A DNA stretch of 64,000 nt from an uncultured Alphaproteobacteria bacterium (GCA_902579395.1 CACHGK010000005.1:28481-92480); one strand, 5' to 3'. Shown: positions 43,966 through 52,831, numbered from the stretch's first letter. Numbers and translations: made by a program. Notes: generated from the sequence alone by a model not told the origin.

Positions 43966-44805
43966 TTATAAAGGAAACTTGAATATATCTCTAATTTTGT
44001 GTATTAGCAAGGTTGTTACTGTTAAATCAGCACAAGTTCCTGGATTGTAGTTTAATTTTTTTAGATAATGATCAAAATTCTTCAGTAAACTATGATTATT
44101 TTTATACATATTTAATTTCTTTTTTAGTTCGCAGCATTTTTTAAATACAATGTTGGCTTTATATTGACCAAATTTTCTTTGAATGTGACTATCAGTTGAT
44201 GTGGATAAAAAACTTATATATAAAATTTCGATAGCAACCTTTCTTGAAGTGCATCTCAATAAATATGTAAAAATTGGCAAGCCAAAATCAAAGATTTCCT
44301 TATAGTTGTTATTGTAGCATTTTGATATTCTATCCCATTCTGAACTTATCTTAATCATTTTTGAGAAGGAAATTTTTTTTTTATCAAAAATATTTCCAGG
44401 TCCTTTGTAATTTTTTAAACCAGCTGGTGAAGCAAATTCTATAGCTTTAGTAAAAAGTTCACCATCTTTTTTCGAAACATTCGATAATAATTTTTCCAAG
44501 TCTCTTTTGAAGTTTTTAGTGCCACTGAGACTAATTCTTATTAATGGTGTGCATAATAAGATAATACCTAAATTATAATTTGAGTTTAATTCTGTTTTAC
44601 ATTTTTTTGTTGACAGAAATATAGATTCTCCAAAACTTAAATTTTTATTTGTTATTATCTCGGAAGAGATTTTAGCTGCATAACGAAATTTTTTTTCGCT
44701 CATACCATGAATTTTGGAAAAAATACTATGGTTGCCAGGTTTAAATGCTGTTAATTCCTCACAACAAGACTGATAATACAATTTCTTTAATATTTCAGAA
44801 GACAT
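43966..44805 (-). CDS. Triphosphoribosyl-dephospho-CoA synthase (CitG)-like protein of the C1 cluster
   Basis: A 279-residue helical protein of the CitG/MdcB family: CCEELTAFKPGNHSIFSKIHGM at the start (a degenerate KPG-type motif) and GLKNYKGPGNIFDKK, with STDSHIQRKFG and NPGTCADLTVTTLLIHKI near the end. No citrate lyase or malonate decarboxylase genes are present, so the usual role is unlikely. Members occur in methylotroph H4MPT clusters; transfer of a ribosyl-phosphate unit to a methanopterin intermediate is one hypothesis. It overlaps the following ligase gene by 11 bases. Confidence 0.72.
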   Translation of the reverse strand: MSSEILKKLYYQSCCEELTAFKPGNHSIFSKIHGMSEKKFRYAAKISSEIITNKNLSFGESIFLSTKKCKTELNSNYNLGIILLCTPLIRISLSGTKNFKRDLEKLLSNVSKKDGELFTKAIEFASPAGLKNYKGPGNIFDKKKISFSKMIKISSEWDRISKCYNNNYKEIFDFGLPIFTYLLRCTSRKVAIEILYISFLSTSTDSHIQRKFGQYKANIVFKKCCELKKKLNMYKNNHSLLKNFDHYLKKLNYNPGTCADLTVTTLLIHKIRDIFKFPL

Positions 44806-45664
44806 TTTTTTTCATATTATTGATGAAATCCTCAACTAAAATCTCTGACAAGTTTTTACTTTCAAGTTCTTGAATTGATTTCCACGATGGGATGCTGTTC
44901 ACCTCTAGTACATAGTATTCATCTTCAAAAAATTTAAGATCAATTCCTCCATAACCCAGATTGAATAACTTTGATACTTTTCTGCTTAAGTAACTAATTT
45001 CATTATTTATTTTCATTTTTTTTATAAATGCACCTTGGTATGCATTTGTGATTATTCTATTAGATAATCTTTTCATAATTGCAATAGGTTCATGGTTACT
45101 TACTAACACTCTTATGTCACAATGTTTTTTTTTATTTACATCCCCTAAAAATTTTTGAAGATAGTAAACATTTCCTACTGCGTCTGATTTTTTTAAATCA
45201 CTGAGACTCTTAATTAAAAGTATATTTTTTCCTTGAGAACCAAATATTGGTTTTAGCAAGAAATTATTTTGACTGTTTAATTCTTTAATTTTCCCTATTC
45301 TGACCATGGTCTCTGGAGATCTAATCTTATTTATTTCAAGAAGCCCAGTTGTTCTGACTTTATCCACGGTTTTTTCTATTGTATCTGCCGAATTGTGAAT
45401 ATAAATTCCTTCTTGTTTTAAAAGATGTAAGAATGTCAATTTTGTTGTTATTTCTTCCAATGAACCATTTTTTATAAACCTTACCCAGATTCCATTAATA
45501 TTTTTTAATGCTTTATTGAAATGAAAGATTTTCTCTTTACTGAACATGGCATATATTTCATCGTAATTTAATTTTATAACTTTACACTTTTTTTTTAGAA
45601 GATTCGATTCTAACTGCTGACTGTGCCAATCATGAATATCACTGATAATTGCTACTGAATACAT
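44795..45664 (-). CDS. RimK-like ATP-grasp ligase (MptN-type candidate)
   Basis: A 289-residue RimK-family enzyme. The N-terminal domain starts SVAIISDIHDWHSQQLES; the ATP-grasp part has FLLKPIFGSQGKNILLIKSL, YYLQKFLGD, CDIRVLVSNHEPIAIMKR and a Mg-binding FEDEYYVLEVNSIPSW. In archaea a RimK-like protein adds glutamate to tetrahydromethanopterin (MptN); a similar cofactor ligase role is likely here, but the substrate could equally be methylofuran. It follows mch by one base. Confidence 0.78.
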   Translation of the reverse strand: MYSVAIISDIHDWHSQQLESNLLKKKCKVIKLNYDEIYAMFSKEKIFHFNKALKNINGIWVRFIKNGSLEEITTKLTFLHLLKQEGIYIHNSADTIEKTVDKVRTTGLLEINKIRSPETMVRIGKIKELNSQNNFLLKPIFGSQGKNILLIKSLSDLKKSDAVGNVYYLQKFLGDVNKKKHCDIRVLVSNHEPIAIMKRLSNRIITNAYQGAFIKKMKINNEISYLSRKVSKLFNLGYGGIDLKFFEDEYYVLEVNSIPSWKSIQELESKNLSEILVEDFINNMKKNVF

Positions 45665-45665
45665 A

Positions 45666-46616
45666 TCAGTTAGTAAATGATTTCTCCACTAAATCAAAAT
45701 TTACTTTTCCAGAGGTATAAGACATACCAGTTTTTTTTGAATTAATTAGCACACATGCTGGACTGAATAGTGATCCATCTATTTTATAGAAATCCTTGTC
45801 ATAATCTAAAAAGATTTGTTTGAATGGTTTGCCATAATCTTTAGAGTTAAAACTAGGTAAATTTTCTGATAGTTTTATTATTTCGCTTTCATCCCCATCT
45901 ATACAAATACTAACCTTTCCGCCGTAAATTATTGCATCATTTGTTCTACCCATCCCAGAGATAAAGTCATTTGCAATAGGAGGTATTGGGGCAGTTGCAA
46001 AACCATGAAGAATTTTGTTTAATGGAAATTTAAGTTCATGCATCTTATGAATTGCAACCTCTAGGACTCTTGATACAACTTGGATGGTTCCGCAGAGTGA
46101 TGTAGTTGGTGTTAGGATAAATGTAATGTTTTTTGGCAGAACTTTACAATCATTTGATATTTTTCTTACTATTTCTTCTGGAGGATTTGTTCCAACTTCT
46201 AAAACAATGCAAGTAGAAGAACTTTTATCTTTATAATTAAGTTCTTTAAAAATTTCCTCCTTCTGAGCTAAAGATCTAGCTGGTCCCGAACCAAGTGAAA
46301 AAAAATTATTATGATTTAAACTCCAGCCAGCATATTGAGATCCCAAACATGCTAAAACAGGATTTGAGGCATGAACAGACACACTTTTATATGATGAATT
46401 GAAATTAAATTCTGGAACAATATTGACATAACCTAAACCACCCAGACATATCTCAGCTATTTTTCTTCCACCTTCAATACTTCCGAAGGAGTTTATTCCT
46501 GCATCAATAATTTTAGACCCAAGAGGTCCTGTAGAAATCGACAATCCAAGCTTATTACTTTCTTTTTTAAGATCATCTACTAAAAGATTAGTTTCTTTAT
46601 TTAAGCTATAACTCAT
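45666..46616 (-). CDS. mch: Methenyltetrahydromethanopterin cyclohydrolase Mch
   Basis: Hydrolyses methenyl-H4MPT to N5-formyl-H4MPT, after MtdB in formaldehyde oxidation. The 316-residue protein has the family blocks AGINSFGSIEGGRKIAEICL-like start, GLGYVNIVPEF, VSVHASNPVLACLGSQYAGW, FFSLGSGPARSLA and APIPPIANDFISGMGRTND. Assignment is firm. It lies between two ATP-grasp genes on the minus strand. Confidence 0.96.
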   Translation of the reverse strand: MSYSLNKETNLLVDDLKKESNKLGLSISTGPLGSKIIDAGINSFGSIEGGRKIAEICLGGLGYVNIVPEFNFNSSYKSVSVHASNPVLACLGSQYAGWSLNHNNFFSLGSGPARSLAQKEEIFKELNYKDKSSSTCIVLEVGTNPPEEIVRKISNDCKVLPKNITFILTPTTSLCGTIQVVSRVLEVAIHKMHELKFPLNKILHGFATAPIPPIANDFISGMGRTNDAIIYGGKVSICIDGDESEIIKLSENLPSFNSKDYGKPFKQIFLDYDKDFYKIDGSLFSPACVLINSKKTGMSYTSGKVNFDLVEKSFTN

Positions 46617-46623
46617 ATATTAA

Positions 46624-47712
46624 TTAATCTAAATTATTTAAAATTATATACGATAATTTTTTAAATTTTTTTTTTAATTTTTCTGTATCGTTTGATTCTA
46701 AATGAATAAGACAAATTGGTTCATTTTTGTTTATTTTTGCATTTTCTAATGGAAGTTCTGAAAATGAACGTGAATTTTTGAGACTTTTTATGAAATCAAA
46801 TTTTTTTCCATTGATTAGTATTTTTTTTTTACTGTAAATAATTTGTGTCCCAAAAAATCTTTTGATTGTATTTTCTTTATTTCTAAAATTAACATCTTTA
46901 TATATATTCCTGTGAATTTTATAAATTAAATTTGTACTTAATCCTGGTCTCCCGTTTAATTCGGCAATATAAATCTTCTCTGTTTCAAGTTCTAAAATTA
47001 AATCTAAATTGTTTATTCCATTTAAATTATAAATTTGCGTTACTTGTTTACATATTTTAGAAAGTTTATCAAAAAGCGAACAATTTATCTTTTTAGTTAT
47101 GATGCCTTTAATTAAAAAAGGTTTATAAGTATCTTCTTGAAAATATTGATTACATATAGTCAGCACTTCTATTTTTTTATTAAGTACAAAAAATTGTATT
47201 GAAAGATGCTCACCAAAAATTTTTTTCTGATAATATTCATCTTGCTTCAATGAATTAGATTTAAGGTTTTTAATAAATACTCCTCCGTATGATTTAAATT
47301 TTTTTATCAAATATTTGTCATTAATTGGTTTTTTTCTAGACCATTGTGGCACACGAATTCCTTTTTGTTTTAAATCTTGGAAGAAGGCTTGTGAATTAAT
47401 ATCTTTCAAAATATTGGAACTATTCCCTCTGTTTTTTCTTCTAGATATAAGATCATTTTCATTGATTAATTCAGCAAAACCAGAGCCAATCAATATTTCC
47501 ATTTTTTCTTCAGAATCTAAAAAGTTAAGAATTTTTTTTAATTTCTGGATATTATAATTAATTTGGAAAACTTTCTGGCAATACTTTTGTAAATTTAAAC
47601 TTCTATATTTACATATTGCATAGACTAAATAATTTTGCTTAAAAAAAATCTTCGCTAAATCTTCGCATGAAGAAGCAACAATTATGATTTCTTTTTTTCT
47701 TAAAGATCTAAT
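46624..47712 (-). CDS. OrfY-type ATP-grasp protein of the C1 cluster, no canonical start codon
   Basis: An ATP-grasp enzyme of the OrfY group. From ATG 47502 the product is 292 residues, but the conserved region clearly begins earlier: the frame stays open for another 66 codons to 47700 and encodes EIIIVASSCEDLAKIFFKQN, a typical OrfY N-terminal Rossmann start, followed by a helical stretch leading into MEILIGSGFAELI. No ATG, GTG, TTG or CTG exists between that conserved start and the in-frame TGA upstream. I place the start provisionally at ATT 47712, inside the 3' end of mtdB; ATC, ATA or ATT nearer the conserved residues are alternatives. Later blocks include VPQW, FIKNLKSN and IYIAELNGRPGLS. 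Function: an unassigned ligase in cofactor synthesis. Confidence 0.72.
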   Translation of the reverse strand: MRSLRKKEIIIVASSCEDLAKIFFKQNYLVYAICKYRSLNLQKYCQKVFQINYNIQKLKKILNFLDSEEKMEILIGSGFAELINENDLISRRKNRGNSSNILKDINSQAFFQDLKQKGIRVPQWSRKKPINDKYLIKKFKSYGGVFIKNLKSNSLKQDEYYQKKIFGEHLSIQFFVLNKKIEVLTICNQYFQEDTYKPFLIKGIITKKINCSLFDKLSKICKQVTQIYNLNGINNLDLILELETEKIYIAELNGRPGLSTNLIYKIHRNIYKDVNFRNKENTIKRFFGTQIIYSKKKILINGKKFDFIKSLKNSRSFSELPLENAKINKNEPICLIHLESNDTEKLKKKFKKLSYIILNNLD

Positions 47713-48596
47713 ATTTCTCTTGCGGTTGTTAAAGCTTCATCAAAATTAAGATAAAGCGGTTTTTCTGTAGAACACATTTTTTCAAACATTTTATATTGTG
47801 TCTTTACTTTTATATCACCAGAGGTCAGAGGACCTATTGAAAAAGCTCCGCAATCGTGCTTTTCATCATTATCGTTCAAATTTACACCTTCTAACCCTGC
47901 CGGAGGAACGGCATTTACATCTGCTAAAATCATTGCTTTTTTAGCAATACCTAATTGTTTTTTGCTTATTACTTGCGTCCCAGCTCTGGCAGCACAAAAT
48001 ATGATATCCGCATCAGGGAGGTAGGATGAATTAAGTTCATCTGATGAACCGTCACCGGGGATTATTTCAACATTAAACCTAGATTGGTATTCATTTGCTT
48101 TTTTTTCAACATTTGTTATGCCATCATAACCGACAATAGTGCATTTTGAACCTTCTTTTGCGCACATTATAGCGGAAATGCCTCCAACTATTCCTTTACC
48201 ACCATAGATAATAATGTTTTTATTTTTAAAATCTGTTTTAAACTTTTCCTTCAAAGTTTTTTCTGTACAAGCAACCATGGCGGCGGCTGTTGTAAACGAG
48301 CCTGCTGGATCAGGAAAGACTGAAATTTCAAATGGAGGCACCATTGACTTTTTTGCCATATCCATCATATCAAGCGCAAGCGAAGCGTCTTTTCCGCATA
48401 TAAAAATCCCTGTCTTTTTTGCATTATTTACAGATCTAGAAAATATAGCATCTTGCACAAGACCTTTAACATCAGTTAAGTTTACATTAGTATAAGGAAT
48501 TACAACATCATATCCAGCATCGCATGCCATATTGACGTCGAAAGGGCTTACATTTCCCTGAGGGCTTATCATGTGAAGAATATTTTTTTTTGACAT
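47700..48596 (-). CDS. mtdB: NAD(P)-dependent methylene-tetrahydromethanopterin dehydrogenase MtdB
   Basis: Oxidises methylene-H4MPT to methenyl-H4MPT. The 298 residues show ILHMISPQGNVSPFDVNMACDAGYD, typical of MtdB (seen as HMISPQGNVSPFDVNMACDA), the Rossmann motif IYGGKGIVGGISA, FCAARAGTQVI and DVNAVPPAGLEGV. MtdB uses NAD or NADP, MtdA only NADP; the N terminus fits MtdB. It overlaps the RFAP synthase gene by one base. Confidence 0.93.
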   Translation of the reverse strand: MSKKNILHMISPQGNVSPFDVNMACDAGYDVVIPYTNVNLTDVKGLVQDAIFSRSVNNAKKTGIFICGKDASLALDMMDMAKKSMVPPFEISVFPDPAGSFTTAAAMVACTEKTLKEKFKTDFKNKNIIIYGGKGIVGGISAIMCAKEGSKCTIVGYDGITNVEKKANEYQSRFNVEIIPGDGSSDELNSSYLPDADIIFCAARAGTQVISKKQLGIAKKAMILADVNAVPPAGLEGVNLNDNDEKHDCGAFSIGPLTSGDIKVKTQYKMFEKMCSTEKPLYLNFDEALTTAREILDL

Positions 48597-49570
48597 TATT
48601 TCACCTTTTTTTTAGTTATTAATTTTCCTGAGTTTCTTCCATCTATTTTTATAATCTCGACCCCATTTATATCATTTAAATTAATATATTCTTCCAAATA
48701 TTTTGACAACTCATTTCTTTTTTTTGAATTTTCACAAAATACGAATCCAGTTGGTCCCCAAGAGGATTGACCAAAACACTTGATGCCTTTTTTTTTTAAA
48801 CTTGTAAATATTCTCTCTACTTTTTGGCTAGCATATTTTGTGCTTTTTCCATAAAAGGTTTGCGACATCATATCTTGAATTGTTCTTATTCCATTTGAGA
48901 ATTCTCTAAAGTTTTTTTCTATTAAACCAGGAATGACATTCATTAATAAGGCTTTGCAATTGGCGTTTGTTTTATAATTATCAACTTTATTTAAATCTTT
49001 GAATTCTTGGATTTCTCTATTCCCGTGAATTCCTTTCACGCTCTTATCAAAAATCATCAAAATTTTCCAATCTTTGGGCCATTTAATATTAAGTATATTC
49101 AATGGAGGGTTTTTTGATCTTTTTGATTTTCCTACATCTACATTGAATCCTCCATTCTTAAAAGATTCAATTCCAATTCCCGATCTTTTACCTCTTTTTA
49201 AAAGACAAGCAATTTGATTAATACTTAATTTAAGTTTATCAAATTTAGCTATCAAATATCCCACTGATAATGCAAGCTGAGTTCCTGAACCAAGGCCGCT
49301 ATGTGCGGGTATCTGGTTTAATACTGAAATTTTAAAATTTGATAAATTATGGTTTTTTTTTAAAATTTTTATGATTTTTAAAATCCTTGATTTAGTCAAC
49401 TTGTCTAAACATAAAATTTCAAATCTATCAGAACTTTCAATTTGTAATTTTAAAAAAAAATTTGATATAGTTAAACCAATGCTGCCATATTTTCGATGGC
49501 TTTTTTTCTCCAAGTCAAGAAATCCTAAATGAATTCTTGCTGGTGAAGTTAGACTTAAAATTTTTTTCAT
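48596..49570 (-). CDS. Beta-ribofuranosylaminobenzene 5'-phosphate synthase (RFAP synthase)
   Basis: A GHMP-kinase-fold enzyme that joins p-hydroxybenzoate or p-aminobenzoate to PRPP, the first committed step of methanopterin side-chain synthesis. The 324 residues start with SLTSPARIHLGFLDLEK and contain the glycine-rich QIPAHSGLGSGTQLALSVG, SGIGIESFKNGGFNVD and QSSWGPTGFVF. It is the first gene of the fae-side minus-strand block and is transcribed divergently from the dehydratase gene with 94 bp between. Confidence 0.9.
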   Translation of the reverse strand: MKKILSLTSPARIHLGFLDLEKKSHRKYGSIGLTISNFFLKLQIESSDRFEILCLDKLTKSRILKIIKILKKNHNLSNFKISVLNQIPAHSGLGSGTQLALSVGYLIAKFDKLKLSINQIACLLKRGKRSGIGIESFKNGGFNVDVGKSKRSKNPPLNILNIKWPKDWKILMIFDKSVKGIHGNREIQEFKDLNKVDNYKTNANCKALLMNVIPGLIEKNFREFSNGIRTIQDMMSQTFYGKSTKYASQKVERIFTSLKKKGIKCFGQSSWGPTGFVFCENSKKRNELSKYLEEYINLNDINGVEIIKIDGRNSGKLITKKKVK

Positions 49571-49664
49571 AATTTTATTTATTTAGTATATTTATTAATT
49601 AGAATTTTAAATATACTATGATTTTGAATTACATTTCATATTAAAAAAAAACAAAGGAAATTAA

Positions 49665-50036
49665 GTGAATAAAATTAAAGTTTTTAGCCAGCCTGAGATA
49701 GAAAGTTTTTTAAACAAAAATTTAGATGGATGGAGTTATGACGGTAAATGGATTAGAAAAACATACAAAACGCATAGCTGGAAGTCCACTTTGATGGTTA
49801 TCAACGCAGTAGGTCATCTAGCTGAGTCGGCATGGCATCACCCAGATATACAAGCATCTTATGCTTTTGTTGAGGTAAAGTTGATGAATCATTCAGAGAA
49901 AGGAATCACTCAATTAGATTTTGATTTGGCCAGGAAGATTGATGAGTTTATTTTGTGGAATCCAAGAAATGAGGAATCTCCTTTAGAGGGCACTCCTTCA
50001 GATCCTCGTTTTGCCTACATAAAATATAACAAGTAA
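49665..50036 (+). CDS. Pterin-4a-carbinolamine dehydratase-like protein
   Basis: A 123-residue protein starting at GTG 49665. GWSYDGKWIRKTYKTHSW, INAVGHLAESAWHHPDI (with the conserved His-His-Pro) and LARKIDEFI match the PCD/DCoH family. A classical role is dehydrating 4a-hydroxytetrahydropterin, but in methylotrophs the family accompanies H4MPT genes, where it may assist pterin turnover. It runs directly into fhcB with a one-base overlap. Confidence 0.85.
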   Translation: MNKIKVFSQPEIESFLNKNLDGWSYDGKWIRKTYKTHSWKSTLMVINAVGHLAESAWHHPDIQASYAFVEVKLMNHSEKGITQLDFDLARKIDEFILWNPRNEESPLEGTPSDPRFAYIKYNK

Positions 50037-51133
50037 TGAGACTAAATCTTGAAGATTTTTTTTGGTTTGGATCAACCGTTGAAAAAAACTTCGTTGATAC
50101 ATTAGAAAAAGATTATAAACTCAACTCTTCGCCACTTATTCGAGGAAAAAAAGCTTCTTTAAATGAGGTCATAAAAGAAATCAAAAAAATATTTAACAAT
50201 AGAACTTTGACTCATTTTGATGGGCTGAGTTGTGATCAGAAATCTTTAAATTCTATCTTTAATCTTGCAGAAAAAAATAGATCATCCCTTAACCATGCTG
50301 AGTCAGAGGAAATAAACAATTTTTATTCAGCTTTCCAAAAGTATGGAGGGTCATTGATTTCGTATAATGAGATTAAGAGAAGATCTGATTTGATTATATT
50401 TGTTGGAAGTTTTGATGATTTTCAGGTTAAGAGATTTGTGAATAAAATTGATTGGGATAAATCCAAAATTAACAATAATATATTTGTGATTGGTAAAAAA
50501 AAAATTGAATCATTGAAAAACAATTTGAAAGTAGAAAACTTATCAGATCTTGGTGGCCATATTCTTAATTGTTTCAAGAATGTTTCAAACAAGAAACAAT
50601 TCTCAAAATTACAAAAATCGATAATGTATTCAAAATATCCCGTGATAGTAATAAATTCAAAGACTGGTCTGATTTTTACAGAACATGTGTTAAGAGTTTT
50701 AGCATTAATAAATAATAATCTTAAGAAGGTTCGTTTATTTAGATTTAATGGATCAGATAATTCATCTGGTTTTGTCAATAGTTGTGTTACAAAAACTGGA
50801 TTTCCAAGTGCTGTTAGTTTTAATGATTGGGGAGTAACATATAATCCCACTGAGTATAATGCGAAAGAGCAAAAAAAAACAAAAAAAACACAGTTTTTCT
50901 TTTCAAATTTGAATCAAAATCTTAAGGTTGAAAAATTTAAGGAAAATATTTTCATAGGACATCCAAATTTGAAAAATAAAGAAGATTTTGATATTTATGT
51001 ACCAGTAAAAACGCCAGGGATAGATGTAGATGGGATAGTTGTACGATCAGATGGTGCTGGTGTTCTGAAGCTAGGAAAAAAAATTAATTCAAATTATATA
51101 GAACTAAACCAATTAATTAATCAATTGATGTAA
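50036..51133 (+). CDS. fhcB: Formyltransferase/hydrolase complex subunit B (FhcB)
   Basis: The bacterial, catalytically degenerate relative of formylmethanofuran dehydrogenase subunit B. The 365-residue protein has the family start LTHFDGLSCDQKSLN, then RSDLIIFVGSFDDFQVKRF, SKYPVIVINSKTGL and VPVKTPGIDVDGIVVRSDG near the C terminus. The archaeal molybdopterin/Fe-S ligands are absent, as usual for FhcB. Normally fhcA follows; here fhcD follows after one base. Confidence 0.9.
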   Translation: MRLNLEDFFWFGSTVEKNFVDTLEKDYKLNSSPLIRGKKASLNEVIKEIKKIFNNRTLTHFDGLSCDQKSLNSIFNLAEKNRSSLNHAESEEINNFYSAFQKYGGSLISYNEIKRRSDLIIFVGSFDDFQVKRFVNKIDWDKSKINNNIFVIGKKKIESLKNNLKVENLSDLGGHILNCFKNVSNKKQFSKLQKSIMYSKYPVIVINSKTGLIFTEHVLRVLALINNNLKKVRLFRFNGSDNSSGFVNSCVTKTGFPSAVSFNDWGVTYNPTEYNAKEQKKTKKTQFFFSNLNQNLKVEKFKENIFIGHPNLKNKEDFDIYVPVKTPGIDVDGIVVRSDGAGVLKLGKKINSNYIELNQLINQLM

Positions 51134-51134
51134 A

Positions 51135-52019
51135 ATGATTGATATTGAAGACACATTTGCAGAGGCTTTTCCGATGAAAGCATCAAGATTAATCATTACA
51201 GCTTTTAATAAAAAATGGGCTAAGAAAGCAGCTGAATCTTTTTGTGGATTTGCAACCTCAGTAATTGCATGTGGTTGTGAGGCAGGGATTGAAATCGATC
51301 TGCCTTCAAGTCAAACGCCAGATGGTAGGCCGGGAGTATCAGTTTTAGTTTTTGCTGTTTCCTCAAAAGAATTAGAAAAGCAACTTGTGAATAGAGCTGG
51401 TCAATGTGTTATGACAACACCTACTACTGCTATTTTTTCTGGTAATACAAGTGAAGATAAAATCCCACTTGGTAATGCTTTGAGATATTTTGGAGATGGT
51501 TTTCAAATCTCAAAAAGTCTAGGTGATAGAAGGTATTGGAGAATTCCAGTTATGGATGGTGAATTTATATGTGAAGATTTTGCTTATAAAATGAAAGGTA
51601 TAGGAGGTGGAAATTTTTTGATTCTAGGCGAGAATACAGAGTGTGTTTTGGGAGCAGCTGAAATTGCAGTTAAAAAAATGAACAAATTAAAAAACGTAAT
51701 TTTACCATTTCCTGGAGGAATTGTAAGATCTGGTTCCAAAGTTGGTTCTAAATATAAAAATCTTATAGCCTCTACAAACTTTGAATATTGCCCGAGTTTA
51801 AAGGGCGTTGTTAAATCAAAACTAGATAATAATACGAGATGTGTTTTAGAGATTGTGATTGATGGTATAAACGAAGAAGATATTTCTTCAGCAATGAGGC
51901 ATGGGATTTTGGAGATTATAAATTCAAAAGGGCTTAAAGGTGTAAGTAGAATTTCAGCCGGAAACTATGGAGGTAAGTTAGGCCCTCATTTATTCAAACT
52001 TAAGTCTGTAATTTCATGA
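51135..52019 (+). CDS. fhcD: Formylmethanofuran:tetrahydromethanopterin formyltransferase (FhcD/Ftr)
   Basis: Transfers the formyl group from H4MPT to methylofuran in the oxidative direction. The 294-residue protein shows IEDTFAEAFPMKASRLIITA, SVIACGCEAGIE, SSQTPDGRPGVSVLVFA, RRYWRIPVMDGEF and the C-terminal ISAGNYGGKLGPHLF. All are close to the family consensus. It overlaps fhcC by four bases (ATGA). Confidence 0.95.
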   Translation: MIDIEDTFAEAFPMKASRLIITAFNKKWAKKAAESFCGFATSVIACGCEAGIEIDLPSSQTPDGRPGVSVLVFAVSSKELEKQLVNRAGQCVMTTPTTAIFSGNTSEDKIPLGNALRYFGDGFQISKSLGDRRYWRIPVMDGEFICEDFAYKMKGIGGGNFLILGENTECVLGAAEIAVKKMNKLKNVILPFPGGIVRSGSKVGSKYKNLIASTNFEYCPSLKGVVKSKLDNNTRCVLEIVIDGINEEDISSAMRHGILEIINSKGLKGVSRISAGNYGGKLGPHLFKLKSVIS

Positions 52020-52831
52020 ATAGAATAACAATTAAATTAAAGAGAAATATAGATTCAGAATTGGATCTTAGAAATATCAGTAAAATTGATTTTGAAAATA
52101 ATTTGACTCAGATATCAAAAATTAAATTGCTTTTTCAGAATCGTGAAATAAATCTTGGCAAATTATTTAATTTAAAGATTAAAAAGATAAATGGAAAGAA
52201 TAATGAATTAATTGTTTTAAATTTAAATCAAAATTGCAACTATTTAGGCTGGAAGTGGAAAAAAGATATTTTAAAAGTTAATTCTAACGTTGGATCATTC
52301 CTTGGAGCTAAAATGAGTGGAGGGGAAATACATGTAAACGGTTCTGTTAAGAACTTTACAGGCTCTCAAATGACAAATGGAAAGATTTTAATAAAATCAA
52401 ATTCATTGGATTTTGTTGGCTCTTCTTTGCCCGGAAATAAAACAGGAATGTCAGGTGGTGTCATAATTATTAACGGAAATACAAGAGATTATTTAGGATT
52501 AAACATGAGAAAAGGGTTAATTTTTGTTGCGGGTAGTTCTAGAAATTATTGTTGTAACAACATGATAGCTGGAACTGTAATTATTAAAAATGGTATAGGA
52601 AAATTTTTTGGAATTGGCATGAGAAGAGGAACAGTATTTTCACATAAAAAAGTCTCAGTTGGAGATTTTTTTATTGAGAGTAATGAACTTCATCCTATTT
52701 TTTTTAATTTACTCTATAATTTTCTTTATAAAAATTATGGCTTGAAAGTTTTCAATAAAAATAAAATTTTCAGAAGGTTTTTTGGTGATAAGAATGTCGA
52801 TGGGGTTGGGGAGCTATTAATCACCAAATAG
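52016..52831 (+). CDS. fhcC: Formyltransferase/hydrolase complex subunit C (FhcC)
   Basis: A 271-residue protein with the right-handed beta-helix of glutamate-synthase-like/FwdC domains: repeated GxxxGxxMxxGxIxxxG units such as GSFLGAKMSGGEIHVNG, NFTGSQMTNGKILI, YLGLNMRKGLIFV and FFGIGMRRGTVF. In the Fhc complex this subunit helps bind and channel the methylofuran-linked intermediate. It ends the H4MPT island; 70 AT-rich bases separate it from hpnA. Confidence 0.92.
   Translation: MNRITIKLKRNIDSELDLRNISKIDFENNLTQISKIKLLFQNREINLGKLFNLKIKKINGKNNELIVLNLNQNCNYLGWKWKKDILKVNSNVGSFLGAKMSGGEIHVNGSVKNFTGSQMTNGKILIKSNSLDFVGSSLPGNKTGMSGGVIIINGNTRDYLGLNMRKGLIFVAGSSRNYCCNNMIAGTVIIKNGIGKFFGIGMRRGTVFSHKKVSVGDFFIESNELHPIFFNLLYNFLYKNYGLKVFNKNKIFRRFFGDKNVDGVGELLITK

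Noticed and set aside
50422-50850. Minus-strand 142-codon frame
   Set aside because: Antisense shadow of fhcB, which is a recognised protein in the other frame.
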